In this document: positions 15,075 to 23,867 of the stretch, in pieces
Layout: every line of letters starts with the position of its first letter
Numbering within the stretch: position 1 is the stretch's first letter
Translations under genes and position numbers: made by a program
The notes under the pieces: model-generated
Database searches by the model: none
What the model saw: only the letters and a program-made list of their open reading frames with translations
Told to the model about the DNA's origin: nothing
DNA from: a virus
IMG/VR virus record: IMGVR_UViG_3300047557_002951
Span: 95,557-159,556 of that record
Reading direction: 5' to 3' (one strand)
Length of the DNA stretch: 64,000 bases

Positions 15075-15194
15075 TCAGAATACACCTGGAATTAATTGGC
15101 CAGTGGTGAGATAAGTGCCAACTGCAATTACAAATCCAAGCATTGCAAGTCGTCCGTTTAGCCTTTCGTTTGCTTCAGTCCATCCAAATTTCAT
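15075..15194 (-). CDS. hli: High-light-inducible protein (short)
   Basis: 39 residues carrying the chlorophyll-binding helix ERLNGRLAMLGFVIAVGTYL, including the ExxNxR motif of the light-harvesting superfamily. Hli proteins dissipate excess light energy and stabilise photosystem II. The ATG overlaps the upstream stop (ATGA). It ends the operon hli - small TM - ferredoxin - unknown - hli. Confidence 0.93.
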   Translation of the reverse strand: MKFGWTEANERLNGRLAMLGFVIAVGTYLTTGQLIPGVF

Positions 15195-15352
15195 TTTTGA
15201 TTCCTCCGTGTTGTGTTTTGAATTACAATAAATTTATCTTTGGGTAAAGTGCCTGCAACACAAACTTTGAGTTCATCATCGTTAGTCCAGGCACCAGATT
15301 CGACAAGTTCTTGAAGTGCTACTCCAAGTTGTCCTAGCATATCGGCACTCAC
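15191..15352 (-). CDS. Small unknown protein (53 aa)
   Basis: Starts with GTG (GTGA overlap with the ferredoxin stop) and reads [19 protein letters not shown]; an internal ATG four codons later is an alternative. The second half has strands ([19 protein letters not shown]) and a basic tail. It sits between ferredoxin and hli and is coupled to both. Function unknown, possibly linked to photosynthetic electron flow. Confidence 0.55.
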   Translation of the reverse strand: MSADMLGQLGVALQELVESGAWTNDDELKVCVAGTLPKDKFIVIQNTTRRNQK

Positions 15353-15639
15353 AGATTTTCTTCCTGTTCAGTGAGAATCACGCAATCACTAGTTGGATAT
15401 GCCGTACAGGTAAGAATAAACCCATCAGCGAGTTGATCATCATCAAGAAAGGTTTGATCCTCATTATCCACTGTACCAGAAACAAGTTTACCAGTACAAG
15501 CAGAACAAGCACCAGCACGACAAGAAGAAGGCAGATCGATTCCTGCCTCTTCAGCAGCGTCTAGAATATATTGATCTTCAGGGCACTCAAAAGTACTCTC
15601 AGTGCCGTCAGGAGATTGTAGAGTAATAGTATAATTCAT
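15349..15639 (-). CDS. petF: Ferredoxin, [2Fe-2S] plant type
   Basis: 96 residues, the standard length. The cluster ligands are in CRAGACSAC (three Cys) and a fourth Cys in ILTCTAYP about 30 residues later. The acidic surface is typical of photosynthetic ferredoxin. It accepts electrons from photosystem I and could feed phage reductases. Coupled by 4-base overlaps to a 29-residue membrane peptide upstream and an unknown gene downstream. Confidence 0.95.
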   Translation of the reverse strand: MNYTITLQSPDGTESTFECPEDQYILDAAEEAGIDLPSSCRAGACSACTGKLVSGTVDNEDQTFLDDDQLADGFILTCTAYPTSDCVILTEQEENL

Positions 15640-15725
15640 TCGTAAGTTTTTGATAGTTGATTTACAGAGTGTGCTAGCAGTACAAAGAATGCAATACTAG
15701 TTACGGTAAAGATAACTTCAGTCAT
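15636..15725 (-). CDS. Tiny membrane protein (29 aa)
   Basis: Reads [20 protein letters not shown] and ends VNQLSKTYE: one membrane helix with a short polar tail. It overlaps the hli stop (TGATG) and the ferredoxin start (ATGA), which makes chance coding unlikely. Size is similar to small photosystem or cytochrome b6f subunits, but I cannot assign it to a known one. Confidence 0.6.
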   Translation of the reverse strand: MTEVIFTVTSIAFFVLLAHSVNQLSKTYE

Positions 15726-15934
15726 CAAAAGATACCAAAGAAAAGTTTGCCAGTGAGAGCATAAGAAATGATACCAGAAACGATACCAATCATTGCCCAA
15801 CGAGAATTCGCTTTTTCTGCCTTTACAGCATAAGGTTCAAAACCATAACGCTCAATATCTTCTTTAGACATCCACATTGTTGGTTCTTTGGCAAACATAT
15901 TCATTTGGCCAAATTCATTTTTTGTAACGGTCAT
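15725..15934 (-). CDS. hli: High-light-inducible protein (long)
   Basis: 69 residues. N-terminal extension (MTVTKNEFGQMNMFAKEPTM) followed by the chlorophyll-binding helix AEKANSRWAMIGIVSGIISY with the ExxNxRxAM pattern. It is the first gene of the photosynthesis operon and has a near-consensus promoter about 30 bases upstream. Confidence 0.93.
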   Translation of the reverse strand: MTVTKNEFGQMNMFAKEPTMWMSKEDIERYGFEPYAVKAEKANSRWAMIGIVSGIISYALTGKLFFGIF

Positions 15935-15961
15935 TTATTTTTTATAAAGTTTTACAACAGA

Positions 15962-15990
15962 ATTATATAGGAAGAATGAAGGCTTGTCAA
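15962..15990 (-). promoter_or_regulatory. Sigma70-type promoter for hli/ferredoxin operon
   Basis: TTGACA (15985-15990), 17-base spacer, TATAAT (15962-15967): perfect hexamers at ideal spacing. Confidence 0.85.
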
Positions 15991-16015
15991 GCATCCCTTA
16001 AAGTTTTGTTTGAAT

Positions 16016-16981
16016 TTACTGACTGATCCGGTTTACGGCAAGTCGTGCTCGGTTGAGGATAGAACCACTAAGGGGAACATATCCAAGGTCATCAGCAATT
16101 GATTGTGCCTTTGAACTCAGGGCGTAGTTGAGTGCTCCACGAATGGCAGGAGCGTTAGAACCATTGCCAGTCTTATATGCAAGAATCCAAGTCAGAGTTG
16201 AAATTGGATAAGAAGTTGCACCAGCAGGATTTGGATTTTCGCCAGCAAGGTTCGCATCCAGTTTGATGCCATTCAGTGCGGCAGAACCAGCAGCAGCAGT
16301 AGGAAGAACAAACTTACCTGCTTTATTTTGAAGTGCTGCTGCTTGGAGTTTATTTGCTTTCACAAATCCAGTGTTCACATAACCAATCGCACCATTGCTT
16401 TGACGAATGCGACCAGCAACACCTTCATTACCTTTAGCACCAATACCAGTAGGCCAGTTTACAGACTTAGCAGCACCAGCAGTCCAACCACCAAATGCTT
16501 TCAGAGAGTTAGTAAATGCAAAGGTAGTTCCAGAACCATCAGAACGATGAACCACAGTCATAGGACCAGCAGCACATCCAACTTGGTTCCAGTTCTTAAT
16601 CCGACCAGCAAAGACATCAACTGCTTGCTTCTGAGTGAGTTTCAGAGTACATCCTGGTTTGTTATAGGCAATAGCAATAGTACCACCAACCATAGGAATT
16701 TGTACGACACCACGCTTTACTTTGGCGGCATCTGCTGCGCTGATTGCTTCATCACTTGCTCCGAAGTTAATCGTTCCCGCAAGGAATTGACGAACACCAG
16801 CACCAGAACCAACGGACTGATAATTAACCCGATTCCCAGTAGCTCGTGCATAGTCAGCAAACCATCGTTGATAAATTGGAGCAGGGAATGAAGCACCTGC
16901 ACCGTTAATAGTAGGTCCAGCAAGAGCAGCAGTAGGAACAGCAGCAACTAAACCAATAGCAAAAATATTTTTCAGTTTCAT
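16016..16981 (-). CDS. pstS: Phosphate-binding protein PstS
   Basis: 321 residues. Signal peptide MKLKNIFAIGLVAAVPTAALA, then the mature start GPTINGAGASFPAP. Phosphate-contacting motifs are visible: GAGASFPAP, VGSGAGVRQFLAG, FGASDEAIS and VHRSDGSGTTFAF. This is the periplasmic component of the host Pst phosphate transporter and is known from many cyanophages. I chose the inner ATG at the signal peptide rather than the 21-residue longer reading. The upstream region holds a Pho box, so host PhoB likely controls it. Confidence 0.95.
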   Translation of the reverse strand: MKLKNIFAIGLVAAVPTAALAGPTINGAGASFPAPIYQRWFADYARATGNRVNYQSVGSGAGVRQFLAGTINFGASDEAISAADAAKVKRGVVQIPMVGGTIAIAYNKPGCTLKLTQKQAVDVFAGRIKNWNQVGCAAGPMTVVHRSDGSGTTFAFTNSLKAFGGWTAGAAKSVNWPTGIGAKGNEGVAGRIRQSNGAIGYVNTGFVKANKLQAAALQNKAGKFVLPTAAAGSAALNGIKLDANLAGENPNPAGATSYPISTLTWILAYKTGNGSNAPAIRGALNYALSSKAQSIADDLGYVPLSGSILNRARLAVNRISQ

Positions 16982-17015
16982 AAAAAGTTTTAGAAGTGAA
17001 TTGACTTCACGAATA

Positions 17016-17060
17016 ATGATACCAGAAGACAAGCTTAAAGTCAACTAAGATTTGGTTAAG
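17016..17060 (-). promoter_or_regulatory. Pho box and promoter of pstS
   Basis: Three 8-base Pho-box-like repeats spaced 11 bases apart: CTTAACCA (17053-17060), CTTAGTTG (17042-17049) and TTAAGCTT (17031-17038). They overlap TTGACT (17039-17044), a 17-base spacer and TATCAT (17016-17021). PhoB binding to such repeats controls pstS in cyanobacteria and in other cyanophages. Confidence 0.75.
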
Positions 17061-17074
17061 GTTTCGATTACCAA

Positions 17075-17104
17075 ATAAAAAAGCACCCAAAAAATAGGTG
17101 CTTT
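17075..17104 (-). terminator. Terminator insulating pstS
   Basis: Minus-strand stem GCACC/GGTGC with a 9-base loop and a following run of T. It ends transcription from the porin side just before the pstS Pho box. Confidence 0.75.
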
Positions 17105-17126
17105 CACTCAAGTTATGAGTAAGTTA

Positions 17127-17204
17127 TCAACCAACAATACTATCTCTCCACTCTTCACTCATATTCACCATAATTGCTTCTGCTGCTTCTGGGGTTTCAG
17201 CATA
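17127..17204 (-). pseudogene. Remnant of a GYA-motif protein
   Basis: A 25-codon stretch without a start reads YAETPEAAEAIMVNMSEEW and ends SIVG*. It matches YANTPEGAVAIMANMSEGW in the intact gene at 36752-37123. A TGA directly precedes the YAET codons where the intact copy has EG. It is the leftover C-terminal end of a degraded gene of that family. Confidence 0.6.
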
Positions 17205-17242
17205 TCAGTATAAAACATATTAGTATTTTTCATCTGCTCTTA

Positions 17243-17322
17243 AATTGGTTCGCAATACTATTTATAAAAGAAAAGAGGGCATTTCTGCCCTCCAATCTCT
17301 ACCTTAAAGATGCGAACCAATT
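17243..17322 (-). repeat. Paired-stem terminator/late-promoter element, copy A
   Basis: An outer 12-bp perfect stem (AATTGGTTCGCA/TGCGAACCAATT) encloses an inner terminator hairpin (GAGGGC/GCCCTC) and a minus-strand late box TATAAATA (17259-17266). The element at 34745-34820 has the same layout and conserved single strands (ATTTCT loop, ACCTTAAAGA, AAGGCAT after the stem) but different, compensated stems. It lies just after the porin stop. Confidence 0.65.
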
Positions 17323-17342
17323 AAGGCATCATTATTTATACC

Positions 17343-18809
17343 TTAGAACTTAAAGGTTGTTTGTAAAATTCCTCCCCAATTTGAAGAGTTACCAGCAAGG
17401 CGCTGATTATCACTACCATAAATGATAGCAGGGGTGACGCTGATGTTATCAGACACTTGATACTTGTAGAAGATTTCAAGCATCGTGGACTTCTCAAGGT
17501 TCTCACCAGTAGGAGCTTGACCGATAGCAACACCAGCAGAGTTACCATCAACAAATACATCATCCCAAGTGAGACCAGCAAACCAGGACTGACTATTGGT
17601 AGCATCACTTTGGGTGCCACTTACAGTGTTCCAACCATAACCACCAGAGATGGAGGGAACCCAACCAGATTGGGTTGGTTGCCAGTAAGCGTTGATAGCA
17701 TAACCGTTGGAAGTTTGACCAGGAACAAGAGTTCCAGAAGCGCCGTTCAGACCGTTGTAGGTACGAACACGAGTGCCTTCAGTACCATAACGATAACCGA
17801 AAGCAGCACCCCAGTTAGTACCACGATAACCGATTTGTGCCAGAGTATTCAGAGCACCAGAACGGTCAAACTCACCAGTGGAACTATCACTGCCGTTTTG
17901 GGCAACATAGTTTACGCCAGCAACAAGACCTGTGCTCTTGCCATATTGAATGCCGAAACCAGAACCAACTGCCTTGTTATAAACACCAGGAGCACCTGCT
18001 ACTTGGAAGAAGTCAAGAATCTTGGAGTTATATGCCGAAGGAATCCAAGAGATTTCAGTATTACGAACCAGAGCGCCAGCAGTAATAGTGGTGGTGTTAT
18101 TAAACGCAGGGAATGAATAGTACAGACGATCGATAACTACATTGTTGCCAACTTCACTAGAAGTGTTATCTGCTTTATCTAGTTTGAAGATTGAAGAACT
18201 GGAACCGAAAGGATTGCTGCTAAAGTTGGCAGAACGCAAACGAGTACGAAGTAGATCCTTACCAGTGAATGAAGTATCCAGGTTCAGACGCAGATCGTAG
18301 TTAAATGCGGTGTGAGTGATATCACCATCTTTGGTCTGGTAGTTATCAACACCACCGATTACGAAGTTTGCTTCACCACGCAGTTTGGTAGTAGTGGAGA
18401 ACTGTTGTGCTTCAAGTGTAGTGACTTGTGCTTCCAGACCATCTACACGACCTTTGAGAACTGTAAGTTCTTGTGCGAATTCTGCCTGAAGACGCTTAAG
18501 TTCATCAGTAACTTCAGTCACGCGGTCAAGGCAAGCATTCAGAAGTGCTGCTGCCTCATAACGAGTCATAGCACGAGCACCACGGAAGGTGCCGTTAGGA
18601 TAACCAGCAACGCAACCATAACGCTCTACGAGGTTGCTAAGTGCTTGATATGCCCAATCAGTTGGTTGGACATCAGAAAATTGTGTAATACTTGTGACCT
18701 GTTCTTGTGAATATTGATTTACTCCAGATGTAAGGTCAGCAGCCATCGCTGCAGGAGCAACAATACCTAGAGCAACAGGTGCAAGCATCAGTTGTTGAAA
18801 AAATTTCAT
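17343..18809 (-). CDS. Cyanobacterial-type outer membrane porin with SLH domain
   Basis: 488 residues from MKFFQQLMLAP. Signal peptide to about residue 23 (VAPAAMA). An S-layer homology domain follows (FSDVQPTDWAYQALSNLVER, then GYPNGTFRG and MTRYEAAALLNACL), then a coiled coil (TDELKRLQAEFAQELTVLKG) and a beta-barrel of OprB/SomA type with many G/Y/T strands ending in F. It probably forms a diffusion channel for phosphate or other anions in the host outer membrane, beside pstS. It has a strong own promoter. Confidence 0.9.
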   Translation of the reverse strand: MKFFQQLMLAPVALGIVAPAAMAADLTSGVNQYSQEQVTSITQFSDVQPTDWAYQALSNLVERYGCVAGYPNGTFRGARAMTRYEAAALLNACLDRVTEVTDELKRLQAEFAQELTVLKGRVDGLEAQVTTLEAQQFSTTTKLRGEANFVIGGVDNYQTKDGDITHTAFNYDLRLNLDTSFTGKDLLRTRLRSANFSSNPFGSSSSIFKLDKADNTSSEVGNNVVIDRLYYSFPAFNNTTTITAGALVRNTEISWIPSAYNSKILDFFQVAGAPGVYNKAVGSGFGIQYGKSTGLVAGVNYVAQNGSDSSTGEFDRSGALNTLAQIGYRGTNWGAAFGYRYGTEGTRVRTYNGLNGASGTLVPGQTSNGYAINAYWQPTQSGWVPSISGGYGWNTVSGTQSDATNSQSWFAGLTWDDVFVDGNSAGVAIGQAPTGENLEKSTMLEIFYKYQVSDNISVTPAIIYGSDNQRLAGNSSNWGGILQTTFKF

Positions 18810-18878
18810 AGAAATATTTTTGTTTGTTCTATAGGACAAAAAGTTAAGAATTACAACAGAATTCCCAACCGAGTATTT

Positions 18879-18907
18879 ATTATAGGACGGTTCTCAAAAT
18901 TTGTCAA
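18879..18907 (-). promoter_or_regulatory. Sigma70-type promoter of the porin gene
   Basis: TTGACA (18902-18907), 17-base spacer, TATAAT (18879-18884). The TGA inside the -35 box is also the stop codon of the upstream glycosyltransferase gene. The -10 runs into an AATAAATA late-type box. Confidence 0.85.
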
Positions 18908-19695
18908 GCGTCCGACTTAGATGGTTCGGTAATCCGACCAAGATAAGGATCAAAGGAAGTAATTTGATCCACTGTGAAATTGGCACCTCTTTGATGCCAA
19001 AAATTTCTAATTCCATCATGACTATTACGATGAAAAATATCAATATGATCGGGATGAATGGATGAGCCAAGTTCAATTTTATAGAGAAAAATTGGAGTGG
19101 CATAAGTACACCCAGAATTATAAATCAAATCATCGGCTACTGGACGAGGCTTTACTCCATTATCAAGTTTATACTTATCTCCACGAATATGATACTTTAT
19201 AAGTTTTTCTGCATGATGTCTCGTAATGACATAACAAGCCGTTGAGAAATCATTAACAAATCTTGTATGAATTGGCACTACAATATCGCCAGTACAAATG
19301 ATGGCAAGTTGAATGACATCCCAACAATAGGGAACTTTAGCAATAAAATCAGACCAAGTGAAATTCCAACAGTGTGCAAGACTCATATCACAATCATCTT
19401 CCATAATAATCGCATAAGGACTATCAGAAGTATTATACCAATGATTAATTGCTTTCAAATGTGATGTAACACACCCAATTTCACCAGATGTCATCATATC
19501 TGGGTACTTACCTTTAATAACATCACTCAAATCATCATCTCTACCATCATGCGCAGAAATTCTCATATAATTTTCAATTTCCCAGTGTTTAAACTGAGAT
19601 TCCATGTATTCCCATCTTTCTGGTTGATCGTCCAGATTAATACAATAAACTGGACCAAAATTTTTTAGTTTATGTACAGATTTATTTTTTTCCAT
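18904..19695 (-). CDS. Glycosyltransferase family 25-like
   Basis: 263 residues from the ATG in TAATGG; a start five codons upstream is possible. Family marks: VYCINLDDQPERWEYMESQF at the N-terminus, GEIGCVTSHLKAINHW, and the metal site IIMEDDCDMS. GT25 enzymes add galactose or glucose to lipooligosaccharide. It is the last gene of the glycan operon and its TGA lies within the -35 box of the porin promoter. Confidence 0.85.
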   Translation of the reverse strand: MEKNKSVHKLKNFGPVYCINLDDQPERWEYMESQFKHWEIENYMRISAHDGRDDDLSDVIKGKYPDMMTSGEIGCVTSHLKAINHWYNTSDSPYAIIMEDDCDMSLAHCWNFTWSDFIAKVPYCWDVIQLAIICTGDIVVPIHTRFVNDFSTACYVITRHHAEKLIKYHIRGDKYKLDNGVKPRPVADDLIYNSGCTYATPIFLYKIELGSSIHPDHIDIFHRNSHDGIRNFWHQRGANFTVDQITSFDPYLGRITEPSKSDA

Positions 19696-20501
19696 TAGAT
19701 TGTCATCCATCTTTCAGGTATTAGATCCTTTGTATTTTTATTGGAGTTACCTTCTCCAAACCATTTTATTGGTGCAATTACTTTATCTGAATTTGCAAGC
19801 CAAGCCCCCCACCAAGAAAATGAAGAGTTTGCAATAATATGATATGTACACAATGTCATAAGACAAAGATCGACATAATGATCCTGAGATTCGGAGATCA
19901 TAAAACGATCAGAATCAAATAAACTTTGCTCTTTGCACCATTCAACATCATCAGAAAAAACTATCACTGGAATTTCAGAATCAAATGATTTTAATGCTTC
20001 TTCATAATAATCCAAATCAAGAGTAGTATGATTTGGATTTTTAAGATAATCAGTTCTCCTCACATGTAAACTAATTGCATCACCAACAGATTCCATCATA
20101 TCTTTACATGGTTGTAAAATATGATCCCGAAAAGAAAAATCTTCTCTAATTTCAGATTCGATGTGTTTAAAATATTTCTCAGACTGAAAAAATCCAGCAA
20201 GGCTAATTTCATCTGGACACATATTGAAAAGAATTTCATCGAAATGAAAATGTCTTTCTTCTGCTATCGGTGCATATCCTCGGTCAAGTAGTTTAGTATT
20301 GCGCGGAAGAACATTAATCATATTGAACGCATCAAACAATTCAATCTTCATATCAAATCCATAAGGATCTTTAATGATATGATCATGTCTTGGAATACAA
20401 AAATCGTATCCACGATTTCTAGCAATACCTCGCAATGATGCATATTGAAACATCTGATTTCCAAGTCTGCCAAGTTGCCCTAAATGATTAAATGCCAACA
20501 T
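19695..20501 (-). CDS. Alpha-1,2-fucosyltransferase family GT11 (copy 1)
   Basis: 268 residues, full GT11 length. Motifs: LGRLGNQMFQYASLRGIA at the N-terminus, the GDP-fucose binding SLHVRRTDYL (about 147), VFSDDVEWCK and IANSSFSWWGAWL. It transfers fucose from GDP-L-fucose to a sugar 2-OH. It overlaps the next glycosyltransferase gene. Three GT11 copies lie in this operon. Confidence 0.92.
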   Translation of the reverse strand: MLAFNHLGQLGRLGNQMFQYASLRGIARNRGYDFCIPRHDHIIKDPYGFDMKIELFDAFNMINVLPRNTKLLDRGYAPIAEERHFHFDEILFNMCPDEISLAGFFQSEKYFKHIESEIREDFSFRDHILQPCKDMMESVGDAISLHVRRTDYLKNPNHTTLDLDYYEEALKSFDSEIPVIVFSDDVEWCKEQSLFDSDRFMISESQDHYVDLCLMTLCTYHIIANSSFSWWGAWLANSDKVIAPIKWFGEGNSNKNTKDLIPERWMTI

Positions 20502-21315
20502 TTAATTGTCTCCTCAATTTCTTTACATATTTTTGTTGCTCATAATAATTCACTAATCTTTCTTTGTCCCAAGTTCGTATTGAGTTCCACAAGTTAAAAT
20601 TATCCTGCCATTTTGGATTATTATAATGTGAATTGAAAGTTCTTGCATGTTCAAAATGATACCCATAGTTATTAACTCTGCCAACTTTGAGTCCCATTAC
20701 TTGTATTCTATACAAAAATTCACAATCTTCGGGTCCCCAAGACATAAAATTTTCATTCCAAAAATAAGAATCAATTTCAGATTGTTTTCTTATCATTTGT
20801 CCCCACCCCATTACAGATGTACCCAAACGACAACTATCATTAAGTATTTCTAAGTTGAAATTAGATTGAATAAATTTTTCAAGCAATTCGTCAGAATGAT
20901 TTACATGAAGTTGATAAGCACCAACCCCATAAGTATAAACAGCATCATAATTTTGGGTAGTTATCATATGATATGCCTTATGATAACTTGATACTGGAAA
21001 TACTATATCAACATCGTAATTATAAACAATATCAGTATTTGCTTCAAGTAACAAATTGTTTAAAACTTTAGTTTTGTGAAAAAATGAATTCTCATCGCAA
21101 TTAAATATATGTCTCAGATTTATTGGTTCTTTCCCAAAAATATTTTTGATATTTGGTAGTACATTTTGAGAATATATAGACTGTTTATCAGATTCATAAA
21201 CAATAATTTTTGATTCTGGAAAATTATACAAAAGATAAGAAATCGATGTAATTATATTTCTCAATCGGTCATTAGATTCTATCCTACACGGCATTAAAAA
21301 TGTTAAATTTTTCAT
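20488..21315 (-). CDS. Glycosyltransferase, GT-A fold
   Basis: 275 residues. N-terminal LTFLMPCRIESNDRLRNI, a metal motif in VYNYDVDIVFP (about 95) and a GPEDCEFLYR acceptor motif (about 200), as in GT2/GT27-like chondroitin-polymerase-type transferases. Sugar donor unknown. Overlaps the downstream GT11 gene by 14 bases. Confidence 0.82.
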   Translation of the reverse strand: MKNLTFLMPCRIESNDRLRNIITSISYLLYNFPESKIIVYESDKQSIYSQNVLPNIKNIFGKEPINLRHIFNCDENSFFHKTKVLNNLLLEANTDIVYNYDVDIVFPVSSYHKAYHMITTQNYDAVYTYGVGAYQLHVNHSDELLEKFIQSNFNLEILNDSCRLGTSVMGWGQMIRKQSEIDSYFWNENFMSWGPEDCEFLYRIQVMGLKVGRVNNYGYHFEHARTFNSHYNNPKWQDNFNLWNSIRTWDKERLVNYYEQQKYVKKLRRQLNVGI

Positions 21316-21327
21316 TTTACTAACACA

Positions 21328-22170
21328 TTAAAAATTTATTTTTGTCCATTGACTTGGAATTAAATCTTTAGTATCCAAAAAAGATTGGTTTCTTCCAAAC
21401 CAAATTGATGGTGCAATTACAGTCTTATTTTCATTTTCACTCAGCCATGCCCCCCACCAACTAAAAGAACTATTGGCAATAATGTGATCACTACAATTAG
21501 ATATTAAACAAAGATCAAAGTGTGCTTTCATAATACTATCAGATACAAAATCATTTATAATAAAATTTTCTCCGCTGAAAATTTTTTGATTTTTGCACCA
21601 TTCTACATCATTTGAACAAATTATATAAGTTCTATCTTTACCCATGAAATCAATAGATTTTTTGTAATAATCCATCGGTAAATTATAATGATTGTTCTCT
21701 ACTCCCGGATAATCATAAGTGTCGGAAAATCTACGAATAACAATTGATATGGGATCATATTTTAAATATTCACCAAAAACAGCATTGACTTCATCTAAAA
21801 TGTTTGACTTGAAAGTAAAATCTTTTCTAATTTCACTTTTTGCATTTTGAAAATATTTTTCAGTTTCGAAATATCCTTTGAGAGTTACATTATCTGGACA
21901 CTCATTAAAAAGTTCTTCACAAAATTCATACTGATGTAATTCAACTTCATCACCATCAATATAACCAAATCTATCACCAAGATAATTCATCCCAAAACAA
22001 TGATGGAGTTGGTGATGCGTTGAAATTGCATTACCAAAATTTGTAGCATCCTTATGATTGGGTATGCAGAAATCATAATTCATATTCTTTGCAATCCCAA
22101 CAAGAGATGCATATTGAAACATTTGATTTCCAAGTCTTCCATTTTTACCAAGTATGTTCATCCCAATCAT
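21328..22170 (-). CDS. GT11-like fucosyltransferase with altered donor motif (copy 2)
   Basis: 280 residues. GRLGNQMFQYASLVGIAKN, ICSNDVEWCK and IANSSFSWWGAWL are intact. The donor motif HxRRxDY reads SIVIRRFSDTYDY, so the His is replaced by Ile and residues are inserted before DY. The two Arg remain. Activity may be altered or lost. Start overlaps the upstream stop (ATGA). Confidence 0.85.
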   Translation of the reverse strand: MIGMNILGKNGRLGNQMFQYASLVGIAKNMNYDFCIPNHKDATNFGNAISTHHQLHHCFGMNYLGDRFGYIDGDEVELHQYEFCEELFNECPDNVTLKGYFETEKYFQNAKSEIRKDFTFKSNILDEVNAVFGEYLKYDPISIVIRRFSDTYDYPGVENNHYNLPMDYYKKSIDFMGKDRTYIICSNDVEWCKNQKIFSGENFIINDFVSDSIMKAHFDLCLISNCSDHIIANSSFSWWGAWLSENENKTVIAPSIWFGRNQSFLDTKDLIPSQWTKINF

Positions 22171-23027
22171 TCAATCATCTCCCATTCATTCGGAATTATA
22201 TCTGCCATATCATAATGGCTATACATTGGACCAAACCAATTATTATAATGTGGAGAGATTATTTGTTTATTTTCATTTTTTATTAGCCATGCCCCCCACC
22301 AACTTAAAGAACTATTAGCTATAATTCCACCTTTACACATAGACATTAAACACAAATCATAAAATGGAACTAAAGGATACTCCATAGCACCATCTCCCAC
22401 TTGAACTTTTTGGTTAAATTTTACTTCATTTTCCGATATAAAAAATCTATCTGGCTTAAATATATCTTGCTTTTTGCACCAATTAGAGTCATCAGATAAG
22501 ACAATAACAGAAAGATTAGAATCAAATCTATCTAAAGCTTTTTTATAATATGATTCACTTAAAAGAGGATGATATTCTTGTACCCTAACGTAATCACCTC
22601 TCCTCACATGTAAAAATATTGCATCACCAATTTCATCCATTACTTCCAAACAAGAAGATTTAATATCATCATTAAATTCATAATCTTCTCTAATTTCATC
22701 AGAAATGTGTCTAAAATATTTTTCAGTCTGAAAGAATCCACTGATATCTACATTATCTGGACAAGTATCAAAAAAATTTTCATCAAAGTTAAATTTTTTA
22801 ATTTCATACAATTTACACTCACTACCATTAAATCCCTTATTTTTTTCACTGACATTAGTCATCTGAAATGATTCAAATAAACAGTATTTTGTCTTTCCAA
22901 TGTGATTTTCCGGAGGCACTAAAAAATCAAACCCTCGATTTGCCGCAATTCCACGAAGAGAAGCATATTGAAACATTTGATTTCCCATTCTACCGGTTGA
23001 GCCAAGTCCATTATAACTTATCGCCAT
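22167..23027 (-). CDS. Alpha-1,2-fucosyltransferase family GT11 (copy 3)
   Basis: 286 residues from MAISYNGLGSTGRMGNQMF. The donor motif FLHVRRGDYVRV is intact, as are VLSDDSNWCKK and IANSSLSWWGAWL. The longer reading (13 extra residues) overlaps the upstream gene and has no family resemblance. Overlaps the upstream GT10 gene by 17 bases. Confidence 0.9.
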   Translation of the reverse strand: MAISYNGLGSTGRMGNQMFQYASLRGIAANRGFDFLVPPENHIGKTKYCLFESFQMTNVSEKNKGFNGSECKLYEIKKFNFDENFFDTCPDNVDISGFFQTEKYFRHISDEIREDYEFNDDIKSSCLEVMDEIGDAIFLHVRRGDYVRVQEYHPLLSESYYKKALDRFDSNLSVIVLSDDSNWCKKQDIFKPDRFFISENEVKFNQKVQVGDGAMEYPLVPFYDLCLMSMCKGGIIANSSLSWWGAWLIKNENKQIISPHYNNWFGPMYSHYDMADIIPNEWEMIE

Positions 23028-23844
23028 TATTTCCACCCAAATAAGTTTTGTAAATGTAATCTTCATTGATCAGAAAATTCTTGACTATTTCTAGATTTTC
23101 TTTCACCGCATCTATTTTAGCATAATATAAATCAGGCGTCAAGCTAGAAATATCAAAATCTTCTGTTAGTGAAATGATGCCATCTGGATTAAAAAATTTT
23201 CCAATATCTGGTGATCCATAATAAATTGGGATAGTTCCAGTCGCAAAACAGTCTTGAATTTTTTCAGTAAAGTAAGACTCATATGAAGCATTCTCGATTG
23301 CGACAGAAAACATATAGTCTTTTAGTCCTTCCTCTTTAGATTGAATCTCATCAAATCCTCTGCCATAAAAATCAACTTTACCTTGAAGTTTTTGTGCCCA
23401 TGATAAACGATATTGATGACCATTGCACATTAACTTATTAGAGCATATCATTGAGACCAGCTTTGTTTTCTCATATAGTTGTGATTCAGTAATCCAGGTA
23501 CCATAAAGAGGAGCAAATTTAAATTTACGATGAAGTTGAAGTAGTTCTTGATTATGAGTAAAAATATAATCAAATACTCTTACATAATGAAGATAATTGC
23601 TTTTAACATCATCAATGACTTGTGGTTTGATGTCTTTTGATTCTAACAGCCACGCATATTTCTTTTTACTTGTTCCGTCATCAAATGCCAAGCCAATGTA
23701 TTCATCTACATAAAAAGTTTCTTCCGCCCCAGAATCTACCCATTCAATGAATTTGGATTCTTGCTTGTGAATAGATGATGCTTTATTCCAATTGTGATAG
23801 TTATTAAAACCACCACCAACTAAATTGTATTGTTTTTTATCCAT
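23011..23844 (-). CDS. Alpha-1,3-fucosyltransferase-like, family GT10
   Basis: 277 residues. The C-terminal GT10 donor region is clear: YMFSVAIENASYESYFTEKI, then DCFATGTIPIYYGSPDIGKFF. The N-terminal half is more divergent. GT10 enzymes put fucose on a 3-OH, as in Lewis-type structures. Together with three GT11 genes and a GDP-fucose-type pathway downstream in this operon, this points to a fucose-like decorated glycan. Confidence 0.87.
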   Translation of the reverse strand: MDKKQYNLVGGGFNNYHNWNKASSIHKQESKFIEWVDSGAEETFYVDEYIGLAFDDGTSKKKYAWLLESKDIKPQVIDDVKSNYLHYVRVFDYIFTHNQELLQLHRKFKFAPLYGTWITESQLYEKTKLVSMICSNKLMCNGHQYRLSWAQKLQGKVDFYGRGFDEIQSKEEGLKDYMFSVAIENASYESYFTEKIQDCFATGTIPIYYGSPDIGKFFNPDGIISLTEDFDISSLTPDLYYAKIDAVKENLEIVKNFLINEDYIYKTYLGGNNGDKL

Positions 23845-23867
23845 ATATAATGAAAATGAATTGTGTC

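Noticed and set aside
17243-17322. Miniature transposon because of 12-bp terminal inverted repeats
   Set aside because: The second copy has different terminal sequences that pair only with each other, and no target duplication is visible; structure conservation fits better than transposition.
17457-18116. Plus-strand open frame opposite the porin gene
   Set aside because: Antisense shadow of a strongly biased gene; no homology-like motif and no promoter.
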